From NCBI GenBank assembly GCA_963831705.1, contig CAWHRE010000010.1, positions 1,798,001 to 1,862,000 on the forward strand: a stretch of DNA of 64,000 bases. Reading direction: 5' to 3'. This DNA comes from DASQPR01 sp963831705. GTDB lineage: Bacteria; Actinomycetota; Actinomycetes; Mycobacteriales; Micromonosporaceae. How positions within the stretch are numbered: position 1 is the stretch's first letter; each line of letters opens with the position of its first letter. This document shows positions 45,642-54,136 of this stretch, piece after piece. The notes below the pieces were generated by a model. The model was not told the DNA's origin, searched no databases, and saw only the letters and a list, made by a program, of their open reading frames with translations. A program made the position numbers and the translations under genes.

Positions 45642-46394
45642 GTGAGTACCGCTGTGACCCTCGATGCTGCCGCCCATGTGCTGGCCGTCAACCCGCTGAG
45701 TGCGGACAGCCTGCTGTCCTGGGCCGGATCGTGGGCACTCTGGCTCGTGATCTTCGCCGAGACCGGCTTGTTGATCGGGTTCTTCCTGCCCGGCGACACC
45801 GTCCTGTTCCTGGCCGGGATCCTCTCCGCGACGGTCGCGGTCGACAAGGGCGCACCGCACCTCGCGTTCGTGCCGCTGCTGATCGTCACGCCGATCGCCG
45901 CGATTCTCGGCGCACAGCTCGGTTTCTTCCTGGGTAAGCGCTACGGGGTCCGATTGTTCGATCGTCCGAATTCCCGGATCTTCAAACGTGAGTACGTCGA
46001 GAAGACCGAGGCGGTCTTCAATCGATTCGGCGGCGCCAAAGCGGTGGTTTTGGCCCGTTTCATCCCGGTGGTACGGACGTTCCTGAATCCGGCCGCCGCG
46101 ATCTTGGAGATGCCGGTACGCCGGTTCTTCATCTGCAACGTGATCGGCGCGATCCTTTGGACCGACTCGATTCTGATCGTCGGCCACGTGCTGGCCAAGC
46201 AGATCTTCGAGCGCGTCGGTCTGTCGAACGTCGACCACTACATCCTGCTGGTCGTCCTGGCCGTGGTGTTGATCTCCGCGCTCCCGGTCCTGCTTGATGT
46301 CCTGCGCAAGCGCAAGGCGAAGCCGGACCCGGACCAGACCGTCGTGATGGGCACGACAGAGTCGAAGACCGGGCCCGGCTCACACCGTCGGTAG
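45642..46394 (+). CDS. DedA/SNARE-associated family membrane protein
   Basis: The 250-residue protein has DedA blocks: FAETGLLIGFFLPGDTVLFLAGIL, GAQLGFFLGKRYGVRLF, FGGAKAVVLARFIPVVRTFLNPAAAILEM and FFICNVIGAILWTDSI. About five hydrophobic segments include two re-entrant helices. DedA proteins are linked to undecaprenyl-phosphate or lipid flipping and membrane homeostasis. A DedA gene near fba is also known in mycobacteria. Confidence 0.93.
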   Translation: MSTAVTLDAAAHVLAVNPLSADSLLSWAGSWALWLVIFAETGLLIGFFLPGDTVLFLAGILSATVAVDKGAPHLAFVPLLIVTPIAAILGAQLGFFLGKRYGVRLFDRPNSRIFKREYVEKTEAVFNRFGGAKAVVLARFIPVVRTFLNPAAAILEMPVRRFFICNVIGAILWTDSILIVGHVLAKQIFERVGLSNVDHYILLVVLAVVLISALPVLLDVLRKRKAKPDPDQTVVMGTTESKTGPGSHRR

Positions 46395-46396
46395 AT

Positions 46397-47194
46397 CTAC
46401 CGAGCGGCTGGCTCGTCGGCCGGCTGCGGGTGGCCGATCTTCGTCTCGGTCGAGGCTTGCTCGACTTCGAGCAGGCTCTCCTCGTGCCGAGCAGCCTCGT
46501 ACGCGGCGGCACCACCCCGTACGCCGAACAGGCGCTTCGTGACCACCAGGTAGACCACGGCAGCGATGTTGATGATCAGTGCGCCGATCCGAACCCAGGT
46601 CAGCTTCTCCGTGATTTCGTAGATCTCGAGCGGGATGAACAGCGCCGTTGCGACCGCGGCGAAGTACTCACCCCAGCGCTTGAGCAGCCAGAGACCGGTC
46701 GCCTCGATCAGCTGAAGCGCGCCGTAGACGAACAGACCGATCGAGATCCACGTCAGTGTGGCCTTGTCGATCGCGATGATCTTCTGGACGTCCACGATCA
46801 TCGACGAATTCGCGATGTTCCAGTGGAGCTTCTCCGCGAGGGTCTCAACCGCCGGGAGATCCTCCTTGAACGCCTTCTGCACGGTCACCTGGCTGTCCCG
46901 GAACCGGAACACCGCGTACGCGGCGAGCAGCACGACCAGGCCACGGATCAGACGCTCAAGTGAGAGCAGCCGCAGGATGACCAGGTCGCGCAGCTGCTTG
47001 CCGCGCCGGACAATCGGTGCGTCCGCGGCCGGCCCCGAGGCGGCCGCTTCGCCGATGACGTAATCACCACAGCGCAGGCATCGCCAAGCGGGGCCTTGCG
47101 GCGTGACGACGTGAAGCGTTGCGCGCAGCGGCGGCTCGTCGGGGGCGAATGTGACGTGCCCTTGACGGCCGCACGAACGAAGATTCCAATCCAC
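46397..47194 (-). CDS. DUF2127 family membrane protein
   Basis: About 265 residues from GTG 47194 (VDWNLRSCGRQGHVTF...). An N-terminal Cys-rich region (RSCGRQGH, WRCLRCGDYVIG) looks like a zinc ribbon. It is followed by a DUF2127 region with about four membrane segments (LERLIRGLVVLLAAYAVF, ATLTWISIGLFVYGALQLIEATGLWLLKRWGEYFAAV, RIGALIINIAAVVYLV). Function unknown. The frame runs to 47278 but the GTG start fits better. It converges on the DedA gene with 2 bases between. Confidence 0.78.
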   Translation of the reverse strand: MDWNLRSCGRQGHVTFAPDEPPLRATLHVVTPQGPAWRCLRCGDYVIGEAAASGPAADAPIVRRGKQLRDLVILRLLSLERLIRGLVVLLAAYAVFRFRDSQVTVQKAFKEDLPAVETLAEKLHWNIANSSMIVDVQKIIAIDKATLTWISIGLFVYGALQLIEATGLWLLKRWGEYFAAVATALFIPLEIYEITEKLTWVRIGALIINIAAVVYLVVTKRLFGVRGGAAAYEAARHEESLLEVEQASTETKIGHPQPADEPAAR

Positions 47195-47355
47195 GGCTAG
47201 ACGGTACCGTCGTGGGGCCAATAAGTTCTGTGCGGATCTCGCGCTACGTTCCGCTGCGGTGCCGGCCCGGCTTGGCATGCCACGCCGCCGTCCAGACGGC
47301 TAATGTCGGCCGTACAGATGCGGCCGCTCCTATCTATGTGTGGTAGACCCTTCCT

Positions 47356-48177
47356 GTGCGTGAGGTGTCAACTATCCAGAGTAACGGTGGCTCGAACCGG
47401 AACGCTGGCGTCCACAGTCGACGGTTCGGTCCGCCATCCAGTGGAAGCCGGCCACCGGCCGCTGCCGGGCGGCTGTATCCGGTCGGTGCCTCGGCACTGC
47501 GGCCGACGATCGAATCGCTTCTCGACGAGGTCGACGTGCCATTCGATGAGCCACTCGCACCGGCCTACTTGGGGCCGCACGAGGCCTACTCGGTATCCGG
47601 CCGGATTGCCGCGCATGTCTACGCGCGTCTGCGTCGGCACAGCGCCAACGTGGAGCGCGTCATTCTGCTCGGCCCGCGCCATCGCGCACCGATCGATGGT
47701 TGCGTTGCGCCGAGTGCGCAGAACTGGGCGACCCCGCTCGGACGTACGCCGATCGACGTCGCGACGATCCGGGCGCTCTACGGCGACGGGCACATTCTGC
47801 TCGACGACGATGCGCACACCCGCGAACACTCGCTGGAGATCCAGCTGCCGTTTATCCAGGTGGTGGCGCCACACGCGATGATTCTGCCGCTTCTGGTCGG
47901 TCCCGCCGCCGCCGACGACATCGTCTTTACGCTGTCCGCGCTGGATGACCTGACCGGCACGGTGATCATCGTGACATCGGACTTGGGTGACGAAAGTACG
48001 TCCGCGCGTACCGTGATGTCGATCTTGGAGATGGCGCCGGGCCGGATCGGCGCTCGCGACGCGTGCGGTGTGCATGCGCTCCGCGGCGTTCTCGGCTGGG
48101 CGACGCACCGCGGCCTGCACTCCGAGCTACTTGCGCGCGAAGGCGATCACGCGGCCTGCTCATTCCTGGCGAGGTAG
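47356..48177 (+). CDS. MEMO1-like (AmmeMemoRadiSam B) family protein
   Basis: The 273-residue protein matches the MEMO family: RPPAAAGRLYPV at the start of the domain (about 32-43), LGPHEAYSVSGRIAAHVY, ILLGPRHRAPIDG, HSLEIQLPFIQVV and VTSDLGDE. Metal-ligating His residues are in GPRH and HSLEIQLPF. Typical members have PHAGYxYSG; here the Ala-Gly is Glu-Ala (PHEAY). Bacterial homologues sit with radical SAM and AMMECR1 genes, neither of which is present. Function unknown. The first ~30 residues are probably not conserved; a later start is possible. Confidence 0.82.
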   Translation: MREVSTIQSNGGSNRNAGVHSRRFGPPSSGSRPPAAAGRLYPVGASALRPTIESLLDEVDVPFDEPLAPAYLGPHEAYSVSGRIAAHVYARLRRHSANVERVILLGPRHRAPIDGCVAPSAQNWATPLGRTPIDVATIRALYGDGHILLDDDAHTREHSLEIQLPFIQVVAPHAMILPLLVGPAAADDIVFTLSALDDLTGTVIIVTSDLGDESTSARTVMSILEMAPGRIGARDACGVHALRGVLGWATHRGLHSELLAREGDHAACSFLAR

Positions 48178-48179
48178 GT

Positions 48180-48374
48180 CTACTCGTACTCGGTGTCGAG
48201 ATTGACGGTCCGCGCCTGCTCGGTCGCGTCCCACTCGTTAACCTCGAGGCCACGATGCACGTCTTCGGCGTAGTCCGTCTCGGTCGTGGCTTCGACTGGA
48301 TCGGCCAGGATCGACTGCTCCATCGCGTCCTCGACGGGCGTTTCCGACGTGCGGTCCATCGGATCTGGCTGCAT
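48180..48374 (-). CDS. Small acidic protein, conserved-looking
   Basis: A 64-residue acidic protein (MQPDPMDRTSETPVEDAMEQS... WDATEQARTVNLDTEYE) reads from ATG 48374. The longer frame to 48521 is not needed. Short acidic proteins of this type occur in many actinobacteria; no function. It is tail to tail with the MEMO-like gene, 2 bases apart, and divergent from fba. Confidence 0.55.
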   Translation of the reverse strand: MQPDPMDRTSETPVEDAMEQSILADPVEATTETDYAEDVHRGLEVNEWDATEQARTVNLDTEYE

Positions 48375-48543
48375 GTTAACGACGCTACCGGACCGAACCA
48401 CGGGCCGCGCGGGTACGCCGACCAGAGGTGCGAGATACTCGGCGGTGCGAGGACAGCGCCCCAGCGTTGTCGGCCGGCTCCTCGTCCACCCGACACTGTC
48501 AGCGGCCGGGAAATCTGTCAAAAGGTAACTAGGAGCTCAGAAC

Positions 48544-49569
48544 ATGCCTATCGCCACTCCCGAGGTCTACGCCGAGATGCTCGACCGTGCCAAGGCCGGC
48601 GCGTTCGCTTACCCGGCGATCAACGTCAGTTCGTCGCAGACGCTCAACGCCGCCCTGCAGGGCTTCGCGGAGGCCGGCAGCGACGGCATCATCCAGGTCT
48701 CCACCGGCGGCGCCGACTATCTGTCCGGCCCGACGATCAAAAACATGGTCTCCGGTGCGGTCGCGCTCGCCGGGTACGCGCACGAGATCGCGAAGAACTA
48801 CCCGATCAACGTCGCGCTGCACACCGATCACTGCCCGAAGGACAAGCTCGAGGGGTACGTGCGGCCGCTGCTCGCGATCTCGACCGAGCGGGTTGGCCAC
48901 GGCCAGGCCCCGCTGTTCCAGTCGCACATGTGGGACGGTTCCGCGGTCCCGCTGGAAGAGAACCTGCAGATCGCGTCCGAGCTGCTGACAATCGCCGCCG
49001 CCGCCCACATCGTGCTGGAGATCGAGGTCGGCGTGGTCGGCGGTGAAGAGGACGGCGTGGTCGGCGCGACTGACGGCAAGCTCTACACCACGGTTGAGGA
49101 CGCGTTCGCGATGGTCGAGGCGCTCGGCCTCGGTGAGAAGGGCCGCTACCTCGCCGCGCTGACGTTCGGCAACGTGCACGGCGTATACAAGCCGGGCAAC
49201 GTCAAGCTCCGTCCGGAGATTCTCGGCGAGATCCAGGCTGCGGTGGCCGCGAAGTACGGCAAGGAGAAGCCGCTCGACCTGGTCTTCCACGGTGGTTCAG
49301 GCTCCCTGCTCTCGGAGATCCGCGACTCGCTCGACTTCGGCGTCGTGAAGATGAACGTCGACACGGACACGCAGTACGCGTTCACCCGCCCGGTCGCCGC
49401 GCACATGTTCGCGAACTACGACGGCGTCCTGAAGGTCGACGGCGAGGTCGGCAACAAGAAGGCGTACGACCCGCGGGCCTGGGGCAAGGCGGCCGAGAAC
49501 GGCATGGCCAAGCGCGTCGTGCAGGCCTGCGAGGACCTGCGCTCGACCGGTACGACGATCGGAAAGTAG
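48544..49569 (+). CDS. fba: Fructose-bisphosphate aldolase, class II
   Basis: The 341-residue protein has the class II zinc aldolase layout: VALHTDHCPKDKL (Zn-binding His, substrate Asp), EIEVGVVGGEEDGV, TFGNVHGVYKPGN, FHGGSGS and KMNVDTDTQYAF. It catalyses reversible cleavage of fructose 1,6-bisphosphate in glycolysis and gluconeogenesis. AGGAG lies just before the ATG. A bidirectional-type terminator follows. It neighbours DUF3151 and DedA genes, as in mycobacteria. Confidence 0.97.
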   Translation: MPIATPEVYAEMLDRAKAGAFAYPAINVSSSQTLNAALQGFAEAGSDGIIQVSTGGADYLSGPTIKNMVSGAVALAGYAHEIAKNYPINVALHTDHCPKDKLEGYVRPLLAISTERVGHGQAPLFQSHMWDGSAVPLEENLQIASELLTIAAAAHIVLEIEVGVVGGEEDGVVGATDGKLYTTVEDAFAMVEALGLGEKGRYLAALTFGNVHGVYKPGNVKLRPEILGEIQAAVAAKYGKEKPLDLVFHGGSGSLLSEIRDSLDFGVVKMNVDTDTQYAFTRPVAAHMFANYDGVLKVDGEVGNKKAYDPRAWGKAAENGMAKRVVQACEDLRSTGTTIGK

Positions 49570-49585
49570 TTACCTCAGCAGTTCC

Positions 49586-49620
49586 CGCCGGGCGGCATCA
49601 CTATCTGGTGCCGCCCGGCG
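49586..49620 (+). terminator. Terminator after fba
   Basis: CGCCGGGCGGCA and TGCCGCCCGGCG form a perfect 12-bp stem with an 11-base loop. The right arm lies inside the last codons of the convergent LOG-family gene. Confidence 0.8.
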
Positions 49621-50806
49621 TTTCCGTGGTCAGCAGCGTGACCGCCTCGCTTACTTCGTCGACGACGTGAACAAGGCCGGAGAGATCTCCGGACGGCGTG
49701 CTCGCGAACATTGTCCGGAGCAGATCGGGTGCCGGAAGCGCGCGCCAGAACTCGGAGTCCAGGAACACGTACGGGCCGCTGCCACCGTCGCTCGCGTAGA
49801 ACGTCTTAGTCGCCGCTTGGAACACTTCCTGCACCGTGCCGGCTCGTCCGGCGGCGAACACGATGCCGCCACGGGAGAGCCGGAGGATGGTGTCCTCCCG
49901 GATCGCATTCGAGAAATACTTCGCGATCGCACCGGCGAACAGGTTGGCCGGTTCGTGCCCGTACAGCCAGGTCGGGATCGACAGGCCGCCGCACGACGAC
50001 CACGTGCCCTGTGGCGGGAACAGCTTGCGGACGTCGAGCGCGGCTCGCGTGTACAGATCCGAGTCGTGCGCGTCGGGTGCCGCGGTCAGCGTCTCGATCG
50101 CGGTTTCCAGCTCCGCGTCAGAGCGCATCGACATGTACGAGCCGAGGTTCGCCGCCTCCATCACGCCCGGACCACCGCCGGTCACGATCACTCGACCCGC
50201 CCGGGTCAGATCCCGCCCGAGTTGGGCCGCCAGCCGGTACGCCACCGATCCCCGTAACTCCGTGTGCCCGCCCATGATGCCGACGATGCTGTCCGCGCCA
50301 TGTGCCGCGATCCAGTCGGTGGTCAGGTCGATGAGCGCGTCGTCGATCCCCGCGTCGTGCAGTCGTTGCGCCAGCGCCTCCCGTACGTCCGGAAGAGCGC
50401 CGCCGTGCGCGACGTAGTGTTCGTAGATCGCGGTGTCGTACATGCCGACGAATCCGTCGATCGCGAAGCCGTCGGACAGCGACTCCGGCGTGTACAGCGC
50501 GTTCGGCCCGACCGGGTACGGCAGGTGGGCGAAGTGCGGCACGATCTCCGCGCCACGGCGGATCAGGTCGAATCCGACGTCGATGGTCGCGAACCGGCAA
50601 CCGACGAACAGCGCATCGGTCACGGTCACATGGCTGAAGTCCGGTGGATCAACGTCGAGCCGAAGGCCTTGAACGATCGCGCCGGCGATGCTGCCGGCGG
50701 CCAGGAATCGATCCAGCGCTTCGCGGGTCTCGATCTCGGTCATGGACGTACCGGTGGGCTCGATGATGTAAGCCGGCATGGGGCTGGGCACGAACACATC
50801 ATCCAT
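49601..50806 (-). CDS. LOG-family (lysine-decarboxylase-like) protein
   Basis: About 401 residues from ATG 50806. The C-terminal Rossmann domain contains VIVTGGGPGVMEAANLG and FAAGRAGTVQEVFQA, corresponding to the LOG motifs (GGxPGVMEA and PGGxGTxxE). In the second motif the usual PGG is GRA, an unusual reading that may weaken the phosphoribohydrolase site. The first ~170 residues form an extra N-terminal domain. Cytokinin-type phosphoribohydrolase or nucleotide cleavage is possible but not assured. The start is uncertain: 50806, 50779 and 50743 are all in-frame ATG with poor ribosome sites. Confidence 0.75.
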   Translation of the reverse strand: MDDVFVPSPMPAYIIEPTGTSMTEIETREALDRFLAAGSIAGAIVQGLRLDVDPPDFSHVTVTDALFVGCRFATIDVGFDLIRRGAEIVPHFAHLPYPVGPNALYTPESLSDGFAIDGFVGMYDTAIYEHYVAHGGALPDVREALAQRLHDAGIDDALIDLTTDWIAAHGADSIVGIMGGHTELRGSVAYRLAAQLGRDLTRAGRVIVTGGGPGVMEAANLGSYMSMRSDAELETAIETLTAAPDAHDSDLYTRAALDVRKLFPPQGTWSSCGGLSIPTWLYGHEPANLFAGAIAKYFSNAIREDTILRLSRGGIVFAAGRAGTVQEVFQAATKTFYASDGGSGPYVFLDSEFWRALPAPDLLRTMFASTPSGDLSGLVHVVDEVSEAVTLLTTETPGGTR

Positions 50807-50815
50807 ACATGGGAG

Positions 50816-50848
50816 AAGGGAGTCCAACGCTGTGCGCTGGACTCCCTT
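50816..50848. promoter_or_regulatory. Strong hairpin upstream of the LOG-family gene
   Basis: AAGGGAGTCCA and TGGACTCCCTT form a perfect 11-bp stem, with three more pairs inside (CGC/GCG-type), 10 bases before the LOG-family ATG on the minus strand. No gene ends here, so it may be a leader attenuator or operator rather than a simple terminator. Confidence 0.55.
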
Positions 50849-50989
50849 ACCGGGTCCTGGGGAGGCTCCGGACTTCCTATTCTCCGTGGGTCGACACGCG
50901 ATGCATACTGGCCGCTCGCTGGACCTGCTTTCCCCCATGCGTGACAAACGGCTCACCCCTTTGGTGCGCGCAAACGCCGCCCGGCGGGG

Positions 50990-51409
50990 TTGAATGATCG
51001 AATGCAGAACCTCCTGCCCGAAACGCCGCCCACGTACCTGCCGATGGATGAAGCGGCGGCGGCCGAATTCGCTGCCGGCACGCCTGCGGAGCAGGTCGCG
51101 GCACATCATCCGACGAGCAGCGCAGCCTGGGCCGCGCTCGCCAAGCAGGCGTACGACAACGGCGAGATCATCACCGCCTACGCGTACGCCCGCACCGGCT
51201 ACCACCGCGGCCTCGATCAGCTGCGCCGCAACGGCTGGAAGGGACACGGCCCGGTGCCGTGGTCGCACGCCGGCAACCAGGGCTTCCTGCGCTGCCTGCA
51301 TCTTCTGGCCCGGTCCGCGGACGCGATCGGTGAATCCGACGAAGCCGCCCGCTGCGCCGAATTCCTCCGTGACTGCGACCCTTCGGCGGCCGACGCCCTA
51401 GCCGGCTAG
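50990..51409 (+). CDS. DUF3151 family protein
   Basis: The 139-residue (or 135 from ATG 51002) protein has the DUF3151 blocks NLLPETPPTYLP, AWAALAKQAYDNGEIITAYAYARTGYHRGLDQLRRNGWKGHGPVPW and NQGFLRCLHLLARSADAIGE. It looks like a TPR-like all-helical protein. Found next to fba/purA in mycobacteria; role unknown. TTG 50990 has CGGGG nearby; neither start has a strong ribosome site. Confidence 0.88.
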   Translation: MNDRMQNLLPETPPTYLPMDEAAAAEFAAGTPAEQVAAHHPTSSAAWAALAKQAYDNGEIITAYAYARTGYHRGLDQLRRNGWKGHGPVPWSHAGNQGFLRCLHLLARSADAIGESDEAARCAEFLRDCDPSAADALAG

Positions 51410-51439
51410 CCCGTAGCCCTAGCTCAGGTCCAAACCTCT

Positions 51440-51498
51440 AGTTGATCCTGGAGCTGACGCATCGACGCCGTTTTGTGCTGCTAACTCCAGGATCAACT
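51440..51498. repeat. Dispersed palindromic element, copy B
   Basis: Arms AGTTGATCCTGGAG (51440-51453) and its complement (51485-51498) surround a ~31-base loop in the orientation of copy C. It lies after the DUF3151 gene. The right arm contains the TGA stop (51493-51495) of the convergent MinD-like gene. Confidence 0.9.
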
Positions 51499-53025
51499 GA
51501 GCTCGTTGACGATCCGGCGCCACGCGGCCAGCGAGGCGATCGTCGGCTGCGGGTCGTTCGGCACGAACAGCACGATGCCGGTCCGCTCCTCGAAGTGCGC
51601 GCGGATCGCGCCGATGTCCTCGTGGCCTCGGCTCAGTCCGCGTCGAGCCGGCGGGAGCATGACGACGGTCGTTGCCTTCCGTACGCCGGTCCGATCGAGC
51701 AACTTCGCCGCCTTTGCCGGGCCGTTGCCGACCGCGTCGACCGCGAGCACGAGCCGGTCGGCACCGCCGACGGCCGTACGCCAGGCCGGTGCGCCAACGT
51801 CGACGCCGGCATCGAGCACGAGCGCACCGCCGACATCTTCCTGCTCGAGCGCGTCGGCAAGCAGCTTTGCGACGAGACCACCGATGCGGGCATCGCCACT
51901 GATGACCGCAATCCGGGTCCCGGTCACGGCCCGCAACGTCCGCCGGCTCATCATCGGCCGCGGCTCGTCGGCGCCTTCCGCTGCCATGGCCAGCGATTCC
52001 GGCGTTACCGGAAACGGTTCGGGACCAGCCTGAATCGGTTCGAAGCCGGTTTGAACCAGTTGCCGGCCAGATCCCAACGAATCAAGGTCCGCCTCAATCG
52101 GTTCCGGGCGCACCTCCATCGGTTCGGGGCGCGTTTCGAACGGTTCAGGGGCAGCGATGAACCGCACCGCGCGATCGTCGACAACCGTCATCGGCAGACT
52201 GGCGTCGGCGCGTGGATGGAGATCGAACGACGGCGGTTCGAGAGCCGGCGTCGAGACGTCGAATACGACTGGGTCCCACGGCGTTGCTTCCGTCGACTCG
52301 ATCGCCGACGCTCCGGGCACGGTTGTTTCCACCCTGGAGGACTCAAGGCGCGAGGTGCGCGGTGGTTGCGCCCAAGGCGAATGCGATGCGGGTACGCCGT
52401 CCGGCGCCCACCCGTCGTGCGCCACAACGTCCGCCCAGCCGGGTTCGGGAGGCTCGGGGGACTCCGTCGCTTCCGGCTCGTCGGTTGCTGCCGTTGGGGC
52501 GGCCCAGCCCGCCGGTGCCGAGCTCCATGCCCCGGATTCCGGCATCGGCTGGTACGCGTCGGCGAGCCAGGGCGACCGCGAACGATCACTCGGCGACTCG
52601 ATCGCAGGATCGGGCATCGGCACGCCGGGGCGGTGCGACGCGCCGGCGTCGGTTGCGGTGCCCCTGATCGCGAGGTCGCTCGTGGCAGCGCCGCCGGATC
52701 GCGGCGAGTCGCTTGATGCCGGGTCGCCGGTTGAGGCGCCGGATGCCAACGCTTCACCCGACACGGTCCTGTTTGGCCGAGAACCGTCGTCAGCGACGCG
52801 ATCCGATGAACGCGGAACGTCCGGCGACGGCTGCCGAGGGTCTGTGACGACCCGTGGCGGCCCGACCGGTAGATCCGGCGACGGCCCGATCGCGTTCAAC
52901 GATGCCTGATCCAGATCGGACCGCGGCTCAACGACAGGGCTCGCCGCCACCGGAGTCGGTGCGGGAGGGGTGCCGATGACCTCGTCCGGTGGCCAGATCG
53001 AATCTGATCCATCCACGTCACCCAC
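51493..53025 (-). CDS. MinD/ParA-like protein with long disordered N-terminus
   Basis: The 510-residue protein is a ~360-residue Pro/Ser/Glu-rich low-complexity region plus a C-terminal SIMIBI-ATPase-like domain (about 365-508; RIAVISGDARIGGLVAKLLADAL, RLVLAVDAVGNGPAKAAKLLDRTG, TTVVMLPPARRG). The N-terminal part contains short PEPxE/RPEP repeats (about 290-320). The P-loop reads SGDARIGGL, lacking the conserved Lys, so ATP hydrolysis is doubtful. The architecture recalls EspI-type proteins of type VII secretion, but no ESX genes are near. Stop codon supplied by repeat copy B. Confidence 0.65.
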   Translation of the reverse strand: MGDVDGSDSIWPPDEVIGTPPAPTPVAASPVVEPRSDLDQASLNAIGPSPDLPVGPPRVVTDPRQPSPDVPRSSDRVADDGSRPNRTVSGEALASGASTGDPASSDSPRSGGAATSDLAIRGTATDAGASHRPGVPMPDPAIESPSDRSRSPWLADAYQPMPESGAWSSAPAGWAAPTAATDEPEATESPEPPEPGWADVVAHDGWAPDGVPASHSPWAQPPRTSRLESSRVETTVPGASAIESTEATPWDPVVFDVSTPALEPPSFDLHPRADASLPMTVVDDRAVRFIAAPEPFETRPEPMEVRPEPIEADLDSLGSGRQLVQTGFEPIQAGPEPFPVTPESLAMAAEGADEPRPMMSRRTLRAVTGTRIAVISGDARIGGLVAKLLADALEQEDVGGALVLDAGVDVGAPAWRTAVGGADRLVLAVDAVGNGPAKAAKLLDRTGVRKATTVVMLPPARRGLSRGHEDIGAIRAHFEERTGIVLFVPNDPQPTIASLAAWRRIVNELS

Positions 53026-53040
53026 CGTAGATGACGAATG

Positions 53041-54027
53041 TCAGGCCGTGAAGACGGCCCAGGCGCCGGCCTCGATCCACCAGGATCGTTTCCTGGTCAG
53101 GGTGCTCTCCACGCCGTCGTCGACGAGCGGTACGTCCAAACGTGGACTTACCGAGACGGCTCGGCCGGTGGCTCGGCGTACCTCTAGGCGTACCTTCGAA
53201 CGACCTAACCGCGACTTCGTCGCGACCGGAAGCGCGATCGCGACCGTGATTGACCCGTTCGCCGCGTCGGCCTTGGGCGCGAGCGCGATCTCGTCCAAGC
53301 GCGCGTAGCCGTCGGCGTTCGCGACCGCGCAGGCGAGCAGCGGCTCGGTGCCATCGGAGAGCGTGATGTCGTCGACCACGACCACACCGTTCCACGGCAC
53401 CGCCTCGCCGGAGGCGTCCACGCCACCGACCACCGCACCGTGCAACGTGATCGATCCACCGTCGTTACGGAACAGATCGAGACGCCGGGTCGTACCGGCG
53501 ACGACCGCCTTGGCCACGTCCGCGCCGTCCCTTGGGAGCCCGAGCCGTTCGGCCAGATCGGAGGTGTGGAACATGGGAAGGATCGCGATCGGCGGAAGAT
53601 CCGGAACCGTACGGCCGTCCGCCACATCGACCGGCCGCTTACTCGGCGCCGGGGCGTAACGGCGGACCATACGCCGTACGACCGCTCGCAACTGACTGTC
53701 CGACTCGGTCGCCACGACGAGCACCGGGCCATCCGACCCCGGCCAGATGAGTCCATCGGATCGTGCCGGGCCATCGAGGCGAGCGATCACCGCATCGATC
53801 TCCCCGTCCGACGTGGCGGTGATCAATTCGACCTCGAAGCCGCCGGCGGTCAACGCATCGCGGCAGGCCAGCACCGGAACGCGAGGCCCGCTCGCGCAGG
53901 CGCGCGTCAGGGACGTACCGCAGGTCGAACCGCAGCCGCCATCAATGCCGCAACCGCCGGGTTTGTCATCGTCTGCGACGTCCGGCTGGTTCGCCAGGCT
54001 CAAGATGATCGCCTGTGGCATCGGCAT
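53041..54027 (-). CDS. Diacylglycerol-kinase-like protein with Cys-rich N-terminus
   Basis: The 328-residue protein has a degenerate diacylglycerol/sphingosine-kinase catalytic region: FEVELITATSDGEIDAVIARLDG, DGLIWPGSDGPVLVVA, PPIAILPMFHTSDLAERLGLP (the GTxND-like segment) and a C-terminal beta-sandwich half (VVVDDITLSDG...). A short N-terminal extension contains GGCGIDGGCGSTCG, unusual for the family. ATG 54027 is fixed by AGGAGG 8 bases upstream. A similar gene next to purA occurs in Streptomyces. It is divergent from purA. Confidence 0.75.
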   Translation of the reverse strand: MPMPQAIILSLANQPDVADDDKPGGCGIDGGCGSTCGTSLTRACASGPRVPVLACRDALTAGGFEVELITATSDGEIDAVIARLDGPARSDGLIWPGSDGPVLVVATESDSQLRAVVRRMVRRYAPAPSKRPVDVADGRTVPDLPPIAILPMFHTSDLAERLGLPRDGADVAKAVVAGTTRRLDLFRNDGGSITLHGAVVGGVDASGEAVPWNGVVVVDDITLSDGTEPLLACAVANADGYARLDEIALAPKADAANGSITVAIALPVATKSRLGRSKVRLEVRRATGRAVSVSPRLDVPLVDDGVESTLTRKRSWWIEAGAWAVFTA

Positions 54028-54136
54028 AGGGATGGCCTCCTTACACATACCGGTGCTGTTGGTTGTTAGCCTGACGTACCGGGGGTCCCCGATGGGAAGC
54101 CGGTCTCGTTGGCGCCCCTGCTGAGAGGCGGAGAAC

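Noticed and set aside
51442..52716. 424-codon frame antisense to the MinD-like gene
   Set aside because: Arg-rich low-complexity translation of the opposite strand; the MinD-like frame has domain structure and this one does not.
54090..54136. Thiamine (THI-box) riboswitch before purA because of CTGAGAG
   Set aside because: Only the short CTGAGAG matches; the other conserved TPP blocks and helices are missing.
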